A program made the translations under genes and the position numbers. A DNA stretch of 64,000 nucleotides, from NCBI GenBank assembly GCA_902761605.1, contig CACWLC010000004.1, positions 1-64,000 of the forward strand, written 5' to 3'. Positions within the stretch are counted from its first letter, which is position 1. Every line of letters begins with the position of its first letter. The notes under the pieces were generated by a model that saw nothing but the letters and a program-made list of their open reading frames with translations, was not told where the DNA came from and ran no database searches. This DNA is from an uncultured Prevotellaceae bacterium. Lineage in GTDB: Bacteria; Bacteroidota; Bacteroidia; Bacteroidales; Bacteroidaceae. Shown piece after piece: positions 1 through 8,443 of the stretch.

Positions 1-8
1 GAGCGGTT

Positions 9-39
9 TGCGAACAATTTGCGAACAAAATGCGAACAA
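9..39. repeat. Three 11-bp-period direct repeats, TGCGAACAA
   Basis: TGCGAACAA occurs at 9-17, 20-28 and 31-39, exactly one helical turn apart. They lie about 125 bp from a tRNA fragment that looks like an attachment site, so integrase/excisionase arm-type sites of an element lying left of the window are the likely meaning. That role is inferred from position and spacing. A replication iteron is an alternative. Confidence 0.55.
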
Positions 40-84
40 AATCGCTCGATAATTAAGATTTCTCTAAGTTCTCTATTTTGGCTG

Positions 85-92
85 CAAAGTTA
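85..92 (-). promoter_or_regulatory. Leftward Bacteroidota -7 box
   Basis: The minus strand reads TAACTTTG followed by GCAGCC, a good match to the TAnnTTTG -7 element. It would drive a gene lying left of the window; the TGCGAACAA repeats would sit just downstream of its start. An integrase gene is the expected occupant but cannot be seen. Confidence 0.45.
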
Positions 93-163
93 GTAAATAC
101 CTGATAAACAACCAAATAGAAATCGGAAAAATATTTTGTGAAATCTTAAAAAATCTTACTTTA

Positions 164-210
164 ACAGACTCATAATCTGGAGGTCCCTGGTTCAAGCCCA
201 GGCTGGTCCA
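164..210 (+). other. 3' fragment of tRNA-Met (CAU): probable attachment-site duplication
   Basis: Anticodon stem-loop (164-180, anticodon CAT at 171-173), variable loop, T arm (CCTGG 186-190, TTCAAGC, CCAGG 198-202), acceptor 3' strand CTGGTCC (203-209) and discriminator A210 all fold correctly. No 5' half (acceptor 5' strand or D arm) exists upstream. Tyrosine-recombinase elements that enter tRNA genes leave exactly such a 3' copy at one end. Identity seems to stop in the anticodon stem, since pair 27-43 is mismatched. The intact tRNA would be at the far end of the element, left of the window. Confidence 0.75.
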
Positions 211-224
211 CAGACAGACAAAAA

Positions 225-257
225 GGCGCTGAAGAGGATTCTCTCCAGCGTCGTTTT
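225..257 (+). terminator. Terminator after the tRNA fragment
   Basis: GGCGCTG pairs with CAGCGTC (one G.T) and a further GAG/CTC extends the stem; a T run follows at 253-258. It probably is the native terminator of the tRNA gene whose 3' end was duplicated. Confidence 0.65.
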
Positions 258-430
258 TTATTTTCTGCCCTTCTTATTTATATTAATAGGTGTGCTATGT
301 GGGAAAGCGATGGAGTAAGCCATATCCAGGTTGAAGAGCTTCACCTTGCGCATGCCGATGCCAAGCCTTACGGCGACTATCGCCCTGAGCAGTTCACGGT
401 GCTTTCGCACAAGATGTACATCTAGAAAAG

Positions 431-465
431 TGTCATGAATGTCATGTGTCATGACATTCATGACA
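431..465. repeat. Perfect 16-bp inverted repeat, 3-nt spacer
   Basis: TGTCATGAATGTCATG (431-446) is followed by TGT and then its exact reverse complement (450-465). TGTCATG units also recur within each arm, so the site is internally repetitive. There is no T run, so it is not a simple terminator. A recombinase or dimeric-regulator site are the options. Confidence 0.8.
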
Positions 466-541
466 AGTACCTGGCTAAAAAATATTGCAATGAGGATGCA
501 TTTTTTTGTGATTATATTCGTAGGCCGCAATGAAAAAGTTG

Positions 542-549
542 TACCTTTG
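542..549 (+). promoter_or_regulatory. -7 box of the HU remnant
   Basis: TACCTTTG followed by GCAACG is a canonical -7 element. It leaves a leader of about 180 nt before the ATG at 732, far longer than most leaders in this window, perhaps because the leader regulated the original gene. Confidence 0.5.
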
Positions 550-731
550 CAACGTCGATGAATGAAACGGAGAAGTCGGCCGTTAAGGATAAAAATTGCG
601 AGGGTCAAATCTGGAAATTGCGCGCATTAACCGTAGCAAGATTTTCCTTTAAGACAGGGTATCAAAGCTTCTTTAAAGACATAGTAACATATTAACAAAA
701 TTAATTAACAAATCGAAAACTAAATTAGATT

Positions 732-900
732 ATGGCTATTAAAGTAATTGCACAGCGCCGCGAAGTTAAGCTCGGCAAAAATCCAGGTAAGAAGTTCGTC
801 ATGCGACCAGAAAACCCTCAAGTGGATCGTACAGATCATCGCATCTATCGCATCAGCAATCCTCACAGCCCTCGGAGCAACATCCTGCATGGGTCTGTAA
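732..900 (+). pseudogene. HU-family DNA-binding gene fused by deletion to a smalltalk gene
   Basis: The first ~27 codons (MAIKVIAQRREVKLG...) match the start of the Bacteroidales HU-related DNA-binding family, usually well over 100 residues. The similarity ends at about 810. From 811 a different frame reads KTLKWIVQIIASIAS and ends ATSCMGL-stop at 898-900, the hydrophobic pattern of the ~32-residue smalltalk protein commonly found beside these HU genes. A deletion has therefore removed most of HU and the smalltalk start codon and joined the rest out of frame. The HU frame runs on to 929 as a 65-residue chimera. Neither half should be functional. Confidence 0.75.
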
Positions 901-910
901 TAACGAAAAT

Positions 911-935
911 CGGCTGCCACGCAATGTGACAGCCG
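911..935. terminator. Bidirectional hairpin
   Basis: CGGCTG-C-CAC (911-920) pairs with GTG-A-CAGCCG (926-935), with a T-rich tract to the right. It separates the HU/smalltalk remnant from the convergent LruC-domain gene. Confidence 0.65.
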
Positions 936-959
936 GTTTATTATTATAGTCTTCTTATA

Positions 960-2228
960 TTAGAACACCTGATTATCTTCTGGATACAGATACCAGTCAA
1001 GATAGTTTCTGTGGTCCTCACACCACTCGCCGAAGCCGTGGCCTACCGTCATATAAGCTCCGAACATATACCCTTTCTTACGGAAACCAATCTCAACACC
1101 CTCAAGCGGATATTTGAAGTAACGTGTCGGAATCTTCAGAGCCCAGGGAAGGTCCTTGAAACTAAGCGTATTATATTCATACAATGTCTGAGCAGCCGCA
1201 AACTCATCAGTATGCGTCTCCATTACTCCTCCGGTATAATAGGCCAGTATAAAAGGATCGATCATATCGAGAGTGATGTTGTTCAGATTCGATTCACTCT
1301 TGAAATAAACCGTAAACGTGACGTTCTTGGCATAGGTGATGTCATACTGATCAGAATAAGATCTCGACACATTGTATTTGTACCTCGGGAAGTCGCCGTT
1401 GATCTCAGGGAGGTCGTCGCCCATAGCCCAATGAGCATCGAGGAAGAGATTCACCACAGCCTCGCCATTACGGCCCCTCTGCAGGATATCCTCGGTCTTG
1501 ATGATCTCCATACAGGTAGAGGGAACATTCTTGTTCAGAGTCTTTTCGTCCTTAGCCTTGATGCTGTCGATGTCCTGATAACGATAGCCCACCAAACGGA
1601 TTGCGCCCGTAATCGGCCTCGAGGCTCCTACAGCAGAAAGGGTAGCGTGGATATCCATCGTCTTCTGACCCGTGCGCTCCAGACCAATTCGCAACACAAC
1701 ATCATTGTAATCATAGTCGCCTGGCTCAGGGAAATCCTCCTCGTAGCAGTATGTGTAGGCCATAATCCTCGGAGTTGCCAGACGCGGTGACTGCTTGGTA
1801 GCTATCGGACTGCTGAAACTGACACTGCGCGAGGTCTTGCTGAAAGATGTAACGGTATATTTGCCGTCATCATCAACGAGAGCAGCATAGAGCGTCGTCA
1901 ATAAAGCCGGCATCGACACCGACAGGGTTACCGTCTGACCATAACTGACGAACACCCTCGACATCAGTTCCGCCTCAGTCGATTCAACAGGGTTTTCACT
2001 ATATATCTCAAGACGCGAGGCTCCAACATTAGCATCGATAGAGACACTATAGGTTCGGTTTTCCGTCAACTGCCAAGTATGCTGCTGGTCAACACTGTCC
2101 ACAGGTGATACATAACGTATTATCTCCTTATGGCGCTCAGGATCATATACATCCTTCTCACCACATGAAACAGCACCCACAAGCGAGGATACAGCAGCCA
2201 ATATCAAAAGAATTCTTGCCTTACACAT
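960..2228 (-). CDS. LruC-domain (DUF4842) lipoprotein
   Basis: A 422-residue exported lipoprotein. The N-terminus is a signal peptide with lipobox VSCG. Around residues 165-182 it has EPGDYDYNDVVLRI, the acidic D-x-D-x-N-D-x-V signature of LruC/DUF4842 proteins, which looks like a calcium-binding loop. It should sit in the outer membrane facing out or periplasmically; its role is unknown for the family. Its promoter is the -7 box at 2254-2261. It is divergent from another exported protein carrying the same acidic signature, so the two probably form one functional set. Confidence 0.85.
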   Translation of the reverse strand: MCKARILLILAAVSSLVGAVSCGEKDVYDPERHKEIIRYVSPVDSVDQQHTWQLTENRTYSVSIDANVGASRLEIYSENPVESTEAELMSRVFVSYGQTVTLSVSMPALLTTLYAALVDDDGKYTVTSFSKTSRSVSFSSPIATKQSPRLATPRIMAYTYCYEEDFPEPGDYDYNDVVLRIGLERTGQKTMDIHATLSAVGASRPITGAIRLVGYRYQDIDSIKAKDEKTLNKNVPSTCMEIIKTEDILQRGRNGEAVVNLFLDAHWAMGDDLPEINGDFPRYKYNVSRSYSDQYDITYAKNVTFTVYFKSESNLNNITLDMIDPFILAYYTGGVMETHTDEFAAAQTLYEYNTLSFKDLPWALKIPTRYFKYPLEGVEIGFRKKGYMFGAYMTVGHGFGEWCEDHRNYLDWYLYPEDNQVF

Positions 2229-2546
2229 ATCAATATTTTATATGTTTCGGCTGCAAAGTTACAAAAAAATTGCAGACTCCAAAAGATTTAGCCTCTATTT
2301 TTATATTTTTGTTGTAAATAGCAATGTGAAGCATGAGCCTATCAGGTGATTTGATATAAAAATCGTCGGAACATCGCAAAACGAGCCGAAAATATCGACT
2401 TTTAGCGGCTTTATGAAGAGGAACAAATTGGATTTAACTTTTATTAACTCCACATATTACTATCTTTGCCATTTTTATCGTAATTTTGCACCGTCAATTG
2501 ATTTTTTATAAAAAGTTACGTAACATCATTTTAAATCTTATTCAAG
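2229..2546. promoter_or_regulatory. Divergent promoter region with two tandem rightward -7 boxes
   Basis: Leftward: TAACTTTG on the minus strand (2254-2261) serves the LruC gene. Rightward: TATCTTTG (2461-2468) and TAATTTTG (2481-2488), 20 bp apart, both precede the ATG at 2547. No coding frame or hairpin is seen in the rest. Confidence 0.6.
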
Positions 2547-5039
2547 ATGAAGAAGTATTTGATACAAGGAGCATTGGCTCTCGTCGCTTCGGCAACATTA
2601 GTAAGTTGTCATGTCGACGATGATTTCTCAACTTCAATAGTAAGCGAGAAATTCAAAGCTTATGAGCAGGTATTCGAAGAAGAATTCGGCAAGATCAACC
2701 CAAACCAAGACTGGGGCTTCGGTGAGGCCAGCCAGGCAACACGCACCCGAGCTGCACAAACACTAAATGCTCCTACACGAGCATTATCAGACAATTTACC
2801 TGCCCAACCAACATTCAGGAGTAAACCTGCTGTACCGACATTCAGTTCAACTGTTCCAAGTGGAACACTTAAGGCTATTAAAGAGAACTGGGCAGAAAAT
2901 GGTACATTCTATATTGATAATACATGTAGCAGTTCTGATTTGGAGAATCCTCAGAATCAGTCTGGCGTAACTATCTACGCTAATGGCAATAACATTACCT
3001 ATCCGTTTGCTACAAACCAAAATGGTAATGGCACAAAAATCATCGTTACGCAGAATTCTACACTTACTCTTACAAGTGTTGGTAATAACCTGACGGTTTA
3101 TTTAGCCTCTGGAGCTACACTAAACCTACCGGACTATTCTACATTCAAATACGCAACACTATATATGGGTAGCGGAAGTACAATTAATGTAGCTGGTGAC
3201 CATAATATAATTTTTGCTGCCGGCCATACTATTATCAATGATGGCGGAACATTCAACAGCAACACAAATCTTACTGTTCGAGAAGCATCACTTATGTACA
3301 ACGAACATGACATTACAGTCAACACCCTCAACATAGAGGATACTTATACAATAGACGGTGTTACAAATGGAGGAGAAATTGTTAACAATGCAACAATTAA
3401 TGCAACGAATATTAATATGAAGGCTGGTGGTAAGTTCCATAATTTGGGGACAGTTAAAGTATCTAACAAGACATACATCACCAACGATGATACATCACAG
3501 TGGATGAATGATGGACAATACACCACAGGAGAATTTTATCTCTATGATTGCAACCGCATCTATAACAACTGTAAACTTACTGTAACAAGTAACGGAACAA
3601 CAGGAAATGGTAAATTTACTTTGGCAGAAAGCCAATTTGTATTAAACGGCAATGCTAGTGTGATTTGCGACTCTTTTGAATGGGAGTCTAATGCTGGCGG
3701 CCAATTCCATATGGGTAGCAAGTCACTTTTGAAGGTTAATGGTACTATTTTGTTGAAGAGCAGTAACTATGGTTATGGATTCCATGGCTATGGATCTGAT
3801 TATGCTGTTATTCAAGCAAACAAGATTGATAAAGATACCGGAGGCCAATATAAAGCGTGGTATGATGGAAAATTATACATTGCTACTGATGATCATTTTG
3901 CAGAAGGTGGCACAACTAGTCAGCCTTGGATATATTCTGAAAGTGAGGTGATATTTAAGGGCAAGGCGCCATGTCCTGTTACAATCAGTTCTACTAATTG
4001 TAATCCAGGATACTCTGAAACCGGTACACCTCCATCAAGTGGAGATGACCCATCAATTCCAATAGTTAATGAAAATTCTTACACAAGACGTACATACAAA
4101 CAATATCGTTACAAGGTTAATTTATTGGAGTGCGGCCGTATCATGTGTGAGGATCTTGGTAAGGTGAGTGCAAGTGATATTGACTTCAATGACGTTGTGT
4201 TTGATGCATATATTTACAAAATGGTACCGGTAAGCAGAAAGCGTATTGTCAAGGTTGAAAATGGCCAAGAAACCACACTACAAGATTGGAGTATTTGGTC
4301 AGAAGATACTGAATATGACAGCTATGCCTATAAGTCCACGGATATCTATCTCCTTGCCGGAGGCGGTACTATTCCTGTAACCGTTGCTGGAGTTGATCTC
4401 AAGAACGCATATAATACAAGTCACACAATGCTCATCAATACTGTTGACGACAGCGGCGAGGATGATGCCAAGACTTATGGTAATGTTTATGACAACAGTC
4501 AGAGCTATAAGCAACCGGCTGACTTGAAGGACCTGCGCAACATAAACACTCTGAAAGATATCAAAATAGTAGTGAAATATGGTTCTCAGGTATATGAGCT
4601 TGAAGCATATAAAGGTGCTGCACCTCATAAAATCTGCGTTCCCATAGGAACAAGGTGGCCGTATGAGCGAGTAGAAATCAATAAGGCATACGATTTCAAT
4701 ACTTATGTAAAAGAAGTATCTCCATCCGACACTACAATAACATTTGATAGCACCAATGCTATAGAGGAAATCTATGATGCAGAAAAGAATCTCGTCGGAT
4801 ATTATATCAATGAGAAGAGTAATGCAATATGGACAACCACTCCTACTGATGATCAAAACAAAAACCGTTACCAGGGCGAAGTAACAGGCGTTCCTTACAC
4901 GGCTCGCGCAATCGACAGTCTCCTGGACAGAACCAGCGGTGACGGTCTGCCTGAAGACAATCAATATACAGAAGAAACTGTAACTATTAGCAGCGGATAT
5001 AATTCTGGTGACCCAGTACTTGTGCGTAGAAGACATTAA
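2547..5039 (+). CDS. Large exported lipoprotein with C-terminal DUF4842/LruC-like domain
   Basis: 830 residues. Signal peptide with lipobox VSC at ~residues 19-21, then a conserved-looking stretch (FKAYEQVFEEEFGKINPNQD) that often begins such Prevotella surface proteins. Residues ~90-490 are Asn/Thr/Gly-rich with short hydrophobic periodic strands, suggesting a beta-helix. The C-terminal third contains ASDIDFNDVVFD at ~550, the same acidic D-x-D-x-N-D-x-V signature as the divergent LruC protein. It is probably a surface adhesin or matrix-type protein. The next gene starts 15 bp downstream. Confidence 0.75.
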   Translation: MKKYLIQGALALVASATLVSCHVDDDFSTSIVSEKFKAYEQVFEEEFGKINPNQDWGFGEASQATRTRAAQTLNAPTRALSDNLPAQPTFRSKPAVPTFSSTVPSGTLKAIKENWAENGTFYIDNTCSSSDLENPQNQSGVTIYANGNNITYPFATNQNGNGTKIIVTQNSTLTLTSVGNNLTVYLASGATLNLPDYSTFKYATLYMGSGSTINVAGDHNIIFAAGHTIINDGGTFNSNTNLTVREASLMYNEHDITVNTLNIEDTYTIDGVTNGGEIVNNATINATNINMKAGGKFHNLGTVKVSNKTYITNDDTSQWMNDGQYTTGEFYLYDCNRIYNNCKLTVTSNGTTGNGKFTLAESQFVLNGNASVICDSFEWESNAGGQFHMGSKSLLKVNGTILLKSSNYGYGFHGYGSDYAVIQANKIDKDTGGQYKAWYDGKLYIATDDHFAEGGTTSQPWIYSESEVIFKGKAPCPVTISSTNCNPGYSETGTPPSSGDDPSIPIVNENSYTRRTYKQYRYKVNLLECGRIMCEDLGKVSASDIDFNDVVFDAYIYKMVPVSRKRIVKVENGQETTLQDWSIWSEDTEYDSYAYKSTDIYLLAGGGTIPVTVAGVDLKNAYNTSHTMLINTVDDSGEDDAKTYGNVYDNSQSYKQPADLKDLRNINTLKDIKIVVKYGSQVYELEAYKGAAPHKICVPIGTRWPYERVEINKAYDFNTYVKEVSPSDTTITFDSTNAIEEIYDAEKNLVGYYINEKSNAIWTTTPTDDQNKNRYQGEVTGVPYTARAIDSLLDRTSGDGLPEDNQYTEETVTISSGYNSGDPVLVRRRH

Positions 5040-5054
5040 TGTTTAACTCCTAAA

Positions 5055-6881
5055 ATGAGAACAAAGAATATGAACACAAAGAATATTTTCAGAATGCTTC
5101 TCGTAGCAGCAACGCTGCTCTTGGGAGCTAACATTGTTAAGGCTGCAGATTCAGACTTATTGGTTAAAACTATAACCATGACTAGTTGGACTGAAGAAAA
5201 CTTGCCTTTGGGTATTTTTGATAATGCAAACATTAATGATACCATTAGAATTTTCGGATCAAGAATAGATAATAATGCTCAACATAGTGAAGTCCATATT
5301 CAAACAAACAATAATAATCCTATTTTTAGTATTAATGACTGGAATTATACTGATATTTTTGCTAAAGGATATATAGACTTCCCCATTAATCAAAATGCAT
5401 ACAATTCCCTGCAAAGATTATACAATTGGGATAAGTCTGTAGAATATAATCATAAGATATGTGGATCAAATATTAAAATAACAAAAATCTCCTTAATTAA
5501 AGACAAGACCACAAAAAGTCCTTGGAAGGCACCAGATACTGCACCCGATGGTGGTACAAAAATCATCAATAGTAGTATTCTCGATGCTGTAACAGTCGGA
5601 ACCACACAAGTTGGTAGTGAAAGTCATACCTTTAAAGATACTGAATTCCCCAACTATCTCAACCTGCGGTCAAACATTGATTTGACAGCATATAATAATG
5701 ATAGCAAATACGGTACGCCTATTACACTAACAGTAAAGACTAATGCAACGATTTCTTTCTTCTATCGCCGTCAATGTGATGATGGCAAAGATGAAAATGC
5801 CAATTCTTTCACTAATGACAACAGTAAGGATTTAAAAGTATGTGCAGGAACAGATCTTTCTAGCAAAAAGACTGGCAATATAACTCGAATTGAAGCAACT
5901 AGTGACGGAAAGAATGGCTATATTACCAAAACATATACACTTGGGGCTGGTACTTATACTGTCTATGCTACAGGCACAACTATTCGTCTCCATGGTATTG
6001 CATTTGAAAATTATATTGTACCTAAATACAACGTTGATTCTAGCACTACAGGTTATGGACAAATCGAATTCTTAACAAATAACTATCAAATTGAGGCTGG
6101 TACAACAGTTCAGTTTAAGTTAACCCCCAGTGCTGGATATCAGCTTTCCAGTTTTACGATAAAAGATTCAAACCAAGACAATGTTAATTACACTCAGAGC
6201 GGTGGAGTCTACAGTTTTACGATGCCTGCACTTAATGTTACTGTCAGTGCTACATTTACCGAAATTACACCTGAGACACGAGAAGTTACGGTTGGTGGAA
6301 ACGGATACAAATATAGTACATGGGCTCCTGACATAGCTATTGACTACACAAAGACTCCAACAGGAGTTAAAGCTTACAGAGCTAAAGGTACAAAAACCAC
6401 AGGCGGTCAGCTTGTTGTGGTATTAGAACAAGTAACTGGGAAAGTTTATGCAAATACACCTGTTATCTTAGCCGCAGACACAGAAGGCCAGAGCTTCACA
6501 TTCACACAGGCTGTTACTGGTGCATCAGACGCAGGAACAAACTTACTGCGCCAGGGTACAGGCGGTAGTATCGGTCCAAATGACAACTACTATATTCTGA
6601 CATTAAAGAATGGCGTAGTGGTGTTTGCACAGACGAAGAGCAGTAGTGCCTTAGTTCCAACAGACAAGGCATACCTAGACTTATCAAGTGTGAGCGGAGC
6701 ACGTGCTCGTACCATAAGTCTAAGCTTCGGTGACAACGGTAACGGCACAACTGCCATAAACGGCATAGAGGAAAACGCTGAGATGGAGAATACAGTAATC
6801 TACGATCTGAGAGGTCAGAGAGTAGATAAGCCTACCAAGGGGCTGTATATCATCAATGGCAAGAAGGTGATGATAAAATAA
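5055..6881 (+). CDS. Secreted protein with InlB-type repeat and sorting-like C-terminus
   Basis: 608 residues with a cleavable signal peptide (cut near ANIVKA). The middle (~residues 325-400) is a divergent InlB B-repeat-like unit, with the typical 'polar lead, VxFTLTPSAGYQL, FTMP, NVTVSATF' order. The last ~30 residues (VIYDLRGQRV ... KGLYIINGKKV) resemble the C-terminal sorting tails of secreted Prevotella proteins, suggesting type IX secretion and surface attachment. Catalytic motifs are absent. A second ATG lies at 5070. Probably co-transcribed with the upstream lipoprotein; a strong terminator follows. Confidence 0.75.
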   Translation: MRTKNMNTKNIFRMLLVAATLLLGANIVKAADSDLLVKTITMTSWTEENLPLGIFDNANINDTIRIFGSRIDNNAQHSEVHIQTNNNNPIFSINDWNYTDIFAKGYIDFPINQNAYNSLQRLYNWDKSVEYNHKICGSNIKITKISLIKDKTTKSPWKAPDTAPDGGTKIINSSILDAVTVGTTQVGSESHTFKDTEFPNYLNLRSNIDLTAYNNDSKYGTPITLTVKTNATISFFYRRQCDDGKDENANSFTNDNSKDLKVCAGTDLSSKKTGNITRIEATSDGKNGYITKTYTLGAGTYTVYATGTTIRLHGIAFENYIVPKYNVDSSTTGYGQIEFLTNNYQIEAGTTVQFKLTPSAGYQLSSFTIKDSNQDNVNYTQSGGVYSFTMPALNVTVSATFTEITPETREVTVGGNGYKYSTWAPDIAIDYTKTPTGVKAYRAKGTKTTGGQLVVVLEQVTGKVYANTPVILAADTEGQSFTFTQAVTGASDAGTNLLRQGTGGSIGPNDNYYILTLKNGVVVFAQTKSSSALVPTDKAYLDLSSVSGARARTISLSFGDNGNGTTAINGIEENAEMENTVIYDLRGQRVDKPTKGLYIINGKKVMIK

Positions 6882-6885
6882 ACAA

Positions 6886-6925
6886 AAATAATAAAGGCTT
6901 CCGATTTTGGAAGCCTTTATTATTT
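6886..6925. terminator. Strong bidirectional terminator
   Basis: A perfect stem of about 17 bp around the loop GATTTT (6903-6908), GC-rich inside and A/T outside on both flanks, so it works both ways. It ends the secreted-protein gene and the convergent DUF3332 gene. Confidence 0.9.
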
Positions 6926-6939
6926 ATACAGATTTATAC

Positions 6940-7503
6940 TTATCTTGCGGCGAAGTAAAGGCCGTTGCAAGCTGCAAACTCAGCATCTCTTACACCCTGC
7001 TCGTTGAGTGTGAAATCGCGAGTCTCACCGTTCATCTCAACCTTGATGCTCTTACCGTCCTCGTTGAAACGGAAGATCTCCTTAGTGAAACCGTTCTGAC
7101 TCATCGACCAGCTGTTGTCCTTCTTGTTGTATGTGAAGAGTGTGATCTCACCGTTAGGAGCCTTTACCTCATAACCGTCCTTAAGATATTTCACGGCATA
7201 GAGGCGACCATCCTGACCCATCACATTCTGAGTCTTACCAACATTTGAAGCTACTGGGTTATCACCGCTCCAGAACTCGATCGTATTGAGCACGAGAGCA
7301 TCAACAAGTCCACATACAGGATAGCAGATAACTCCCAGAACAAAACCTACCACAGCATTAACGAACTTATTGTCCGTCATGTGTGTCTGCCAGTCAGCAT
7401 ACTTGTTGAAGAGACCCCAAGAGCCAACCATACACGAACTCAACATGCAGGAGCCCGCAAGAAGGCACACTGCCACTTTCAAATTAATCTTTCTCATAAT
7501 CAA
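6940..7503 (-). CDS. DUF3332 lipoprotein
   Basis: 187 residues. N-terminal lipoprotein signal (LSSC), a hydrophobic segment at ~45-75 (AVVGFVLGVICYPVCGLVDALV), then a soluble beta-rich C-terminal half. This is the organisation of the DUF3332 family, whose members are about this long and of unknown role. The third codon is also Met (7497) and may be the true start. Stands alone between a terminator and ybeY. Confidence 0.8.
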   Translation of the reverse strand: MIMRKINLKVAVCLLAGSCMLSSCMVGSWGLFNKYADWQTHMTDNKFVNAVVGFVLGVICYPVCGLVDALVLNTIEFWSGDNPVASNVGKTQNVMGQDGRLYAVKYLKDGYEVKAPNGEITLFTYNKKDNSWSMSQNGFTKEIFRFNEDGKSIKVEMNGETRDFTLNEQGVRDAEFAACNGLYFAAR

Positions 7504-7539
7504 AAATATTTAAAGGGTTAAAGTCTATTATTTCTCCGT

Positions 7540-7950
7540 TTAGAGCATCGCCAGCGCCTTATTCTCAGCAGCCTCCATCAGCTCCCTTTCACCAGGACCC
7601 TTATCGTTAAGTCCACAGAGATGAAGCACTCCATGTATAATCACACGATGAAGTTCCTCATCGTAAGGTCGCCCGAACTTATCAGAATTGGTGAATACAG
7701 TATCGAGAGATATCATAAGATCGCCGTTAATCGTCTTTCCATCACAGTAGTCGAAGGTGATGATGTCGGTGTAATAATCATGCCCGAGAAACTGATTGTT
7801 GGTCTCGAGGATCTTATCATCATTGACAAACAGATAGGCGATATCGCCCACCTTCTTTCCGTAAGACGCCGCAACCTTTCGTATCCAGTTGCTGGTTTCG
7901 CGCTTTCTGATGTTAGGGAACTTCACTCCCTCAGCTTCGTATGTTATCAT
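7540..7950 (-). CDS. ybeY: Endoribonuclease YbeY
   Basis: 136 residues, a short but normal length for Bacteroidota YbeY, the metal-dependent RNase needed for 16S rRNA 3' maturation and ribosome quality control. The metal site appears at HGVLHLCGLND: His106 and His110 fit H-x3-H, but the third ligand position is Asp116 instead of the classical His. The conserved TDIITFDY and NGDLMIS stretches are present. It lies just downstream of coaD on the same strand, probably in one transcript. Confidence 0.9.
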   Translation of the reverse strand: MITYEAEGVKFPNIRKRETSNWIRKVAASYGKKVGDIAYLFVNDDKILETNNQFLGHDYYTDIITFDYCDGKTINGDLMISLDTVFTNSDKFGRPYDEELHRVIIHGVLHLCGLNDKGPGERELMEAAENKALAML

Positions 7951-7965
7951 TTTCCTTTATTATGT

Positions 7966-8418
7966 TCATTTTTTCGCTTTGGGCAGATAGTCACTCACAT
8001 CCACCCCGAAGTGTGACAGTTCTCGGAGGGCACTTGACGACACACTCGCCAGTTCCGGTTCAGTATAGAGAAGTATGGTCTCTATGCCCCCAAGCCTGCG
8101 ATTGAAATCTGCCTGCCACTGCTCGTATTCGAAGTCGCAAACACTACGTACACCTTTTACTATATATTGTGCTCCCTCAGACTTTGCGAAGTCCATAGCG
8201 AGACCATGATAGGGTTTCACCTCGATACGGGGCTCATCGGCATAGACATCACGTATGGCCTGCATGCGCTCCTCTGCCGAAGGCATATCAGGTTTATGCA
8301 CATTATCCCCCACTACGCCAATCACCAGACGGTCGAAGAGCGGTAAAGCGCGTCGGACGATAGAATCATGCCCGATAGTAAACGGATTAAAGCTTCCTAC
8401 GAATATCCCTGTCCTCAT
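7966..8418 (-). CDS. coaD: Phosphopantetheine adenylyltransferase
   Basis: Fourth step of coenzyme A synthesis: ATP plus 4'-phosphopantetheine gives dephospho-CoA. It has the nucleotidyltransferase motif GSFNPFTIGH near the N-terminus and SSSALREL near residue 130, standing for the ISSTxVR motif. I start it at the ATG 8418; a GTG one codon upstream (8421) is possible. 150 residues, normal for the family. The start codon abuts a copy of a dispersed TTCACTATTCACT-like repeat that fills the ruvB-coaD gap. Confidence 0.93.
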   Translation of the reverse strand: MRTGIFVGSFNPFTIGHDSIVRRALPLFDRLVIGVVGDNVHKPDMPSAEERMQAIRDVYADEPRIEVKPYHGLAMDFAKSEGAQYIVKGVRSVCDFEYEQWQADFNRRLGGIETILLYTEPELASVSSSALRELSHFGVDVSDYLPKAKK

Positions 8419-8443
8419 CACTATGCACTATTCGTTATTCACT
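8418..8443. repeat. Dispersed TTCACT-type repeat, copy 1
   Basis: CACTATTCGTTATTCACT (8426-8443) recurs exactly at 46127-46144. Related copies lie in reverse orientation at 54649-54678 and 56062-56092. Here it fills the ruvB-coaD junction and overlaps the ruvB stop codon. Confidence 0.7.

Larger units (their letters stand above)
258..731. other. Region without a recognisable gene
   Basis: A 116-codon frame is open on the minus strand (258-608). Its last third is rich in Arg and Leu and looks more protein-like than its first half, but I recognise no family and its start has no promoter-like sequence, so I do not call it. The region also has a long inverted repeat (431-465), a rightward -7 box (542-549) and an AT-rich leader of about 180 nt before the HU remnant. 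Confidence 0.5.

Noticed and set aside
258-608. 116-codon minus-strand frame
   Set aside because: No family, no promoter before its start, and the long inverted repeat lies inside it. Only the C-terminal third looks protein-like.
1011-1790. 259-codon plus-strand frame opposite the LruC gene
   Set aside because: Antisense shadow of a well-supported gene; no family features.
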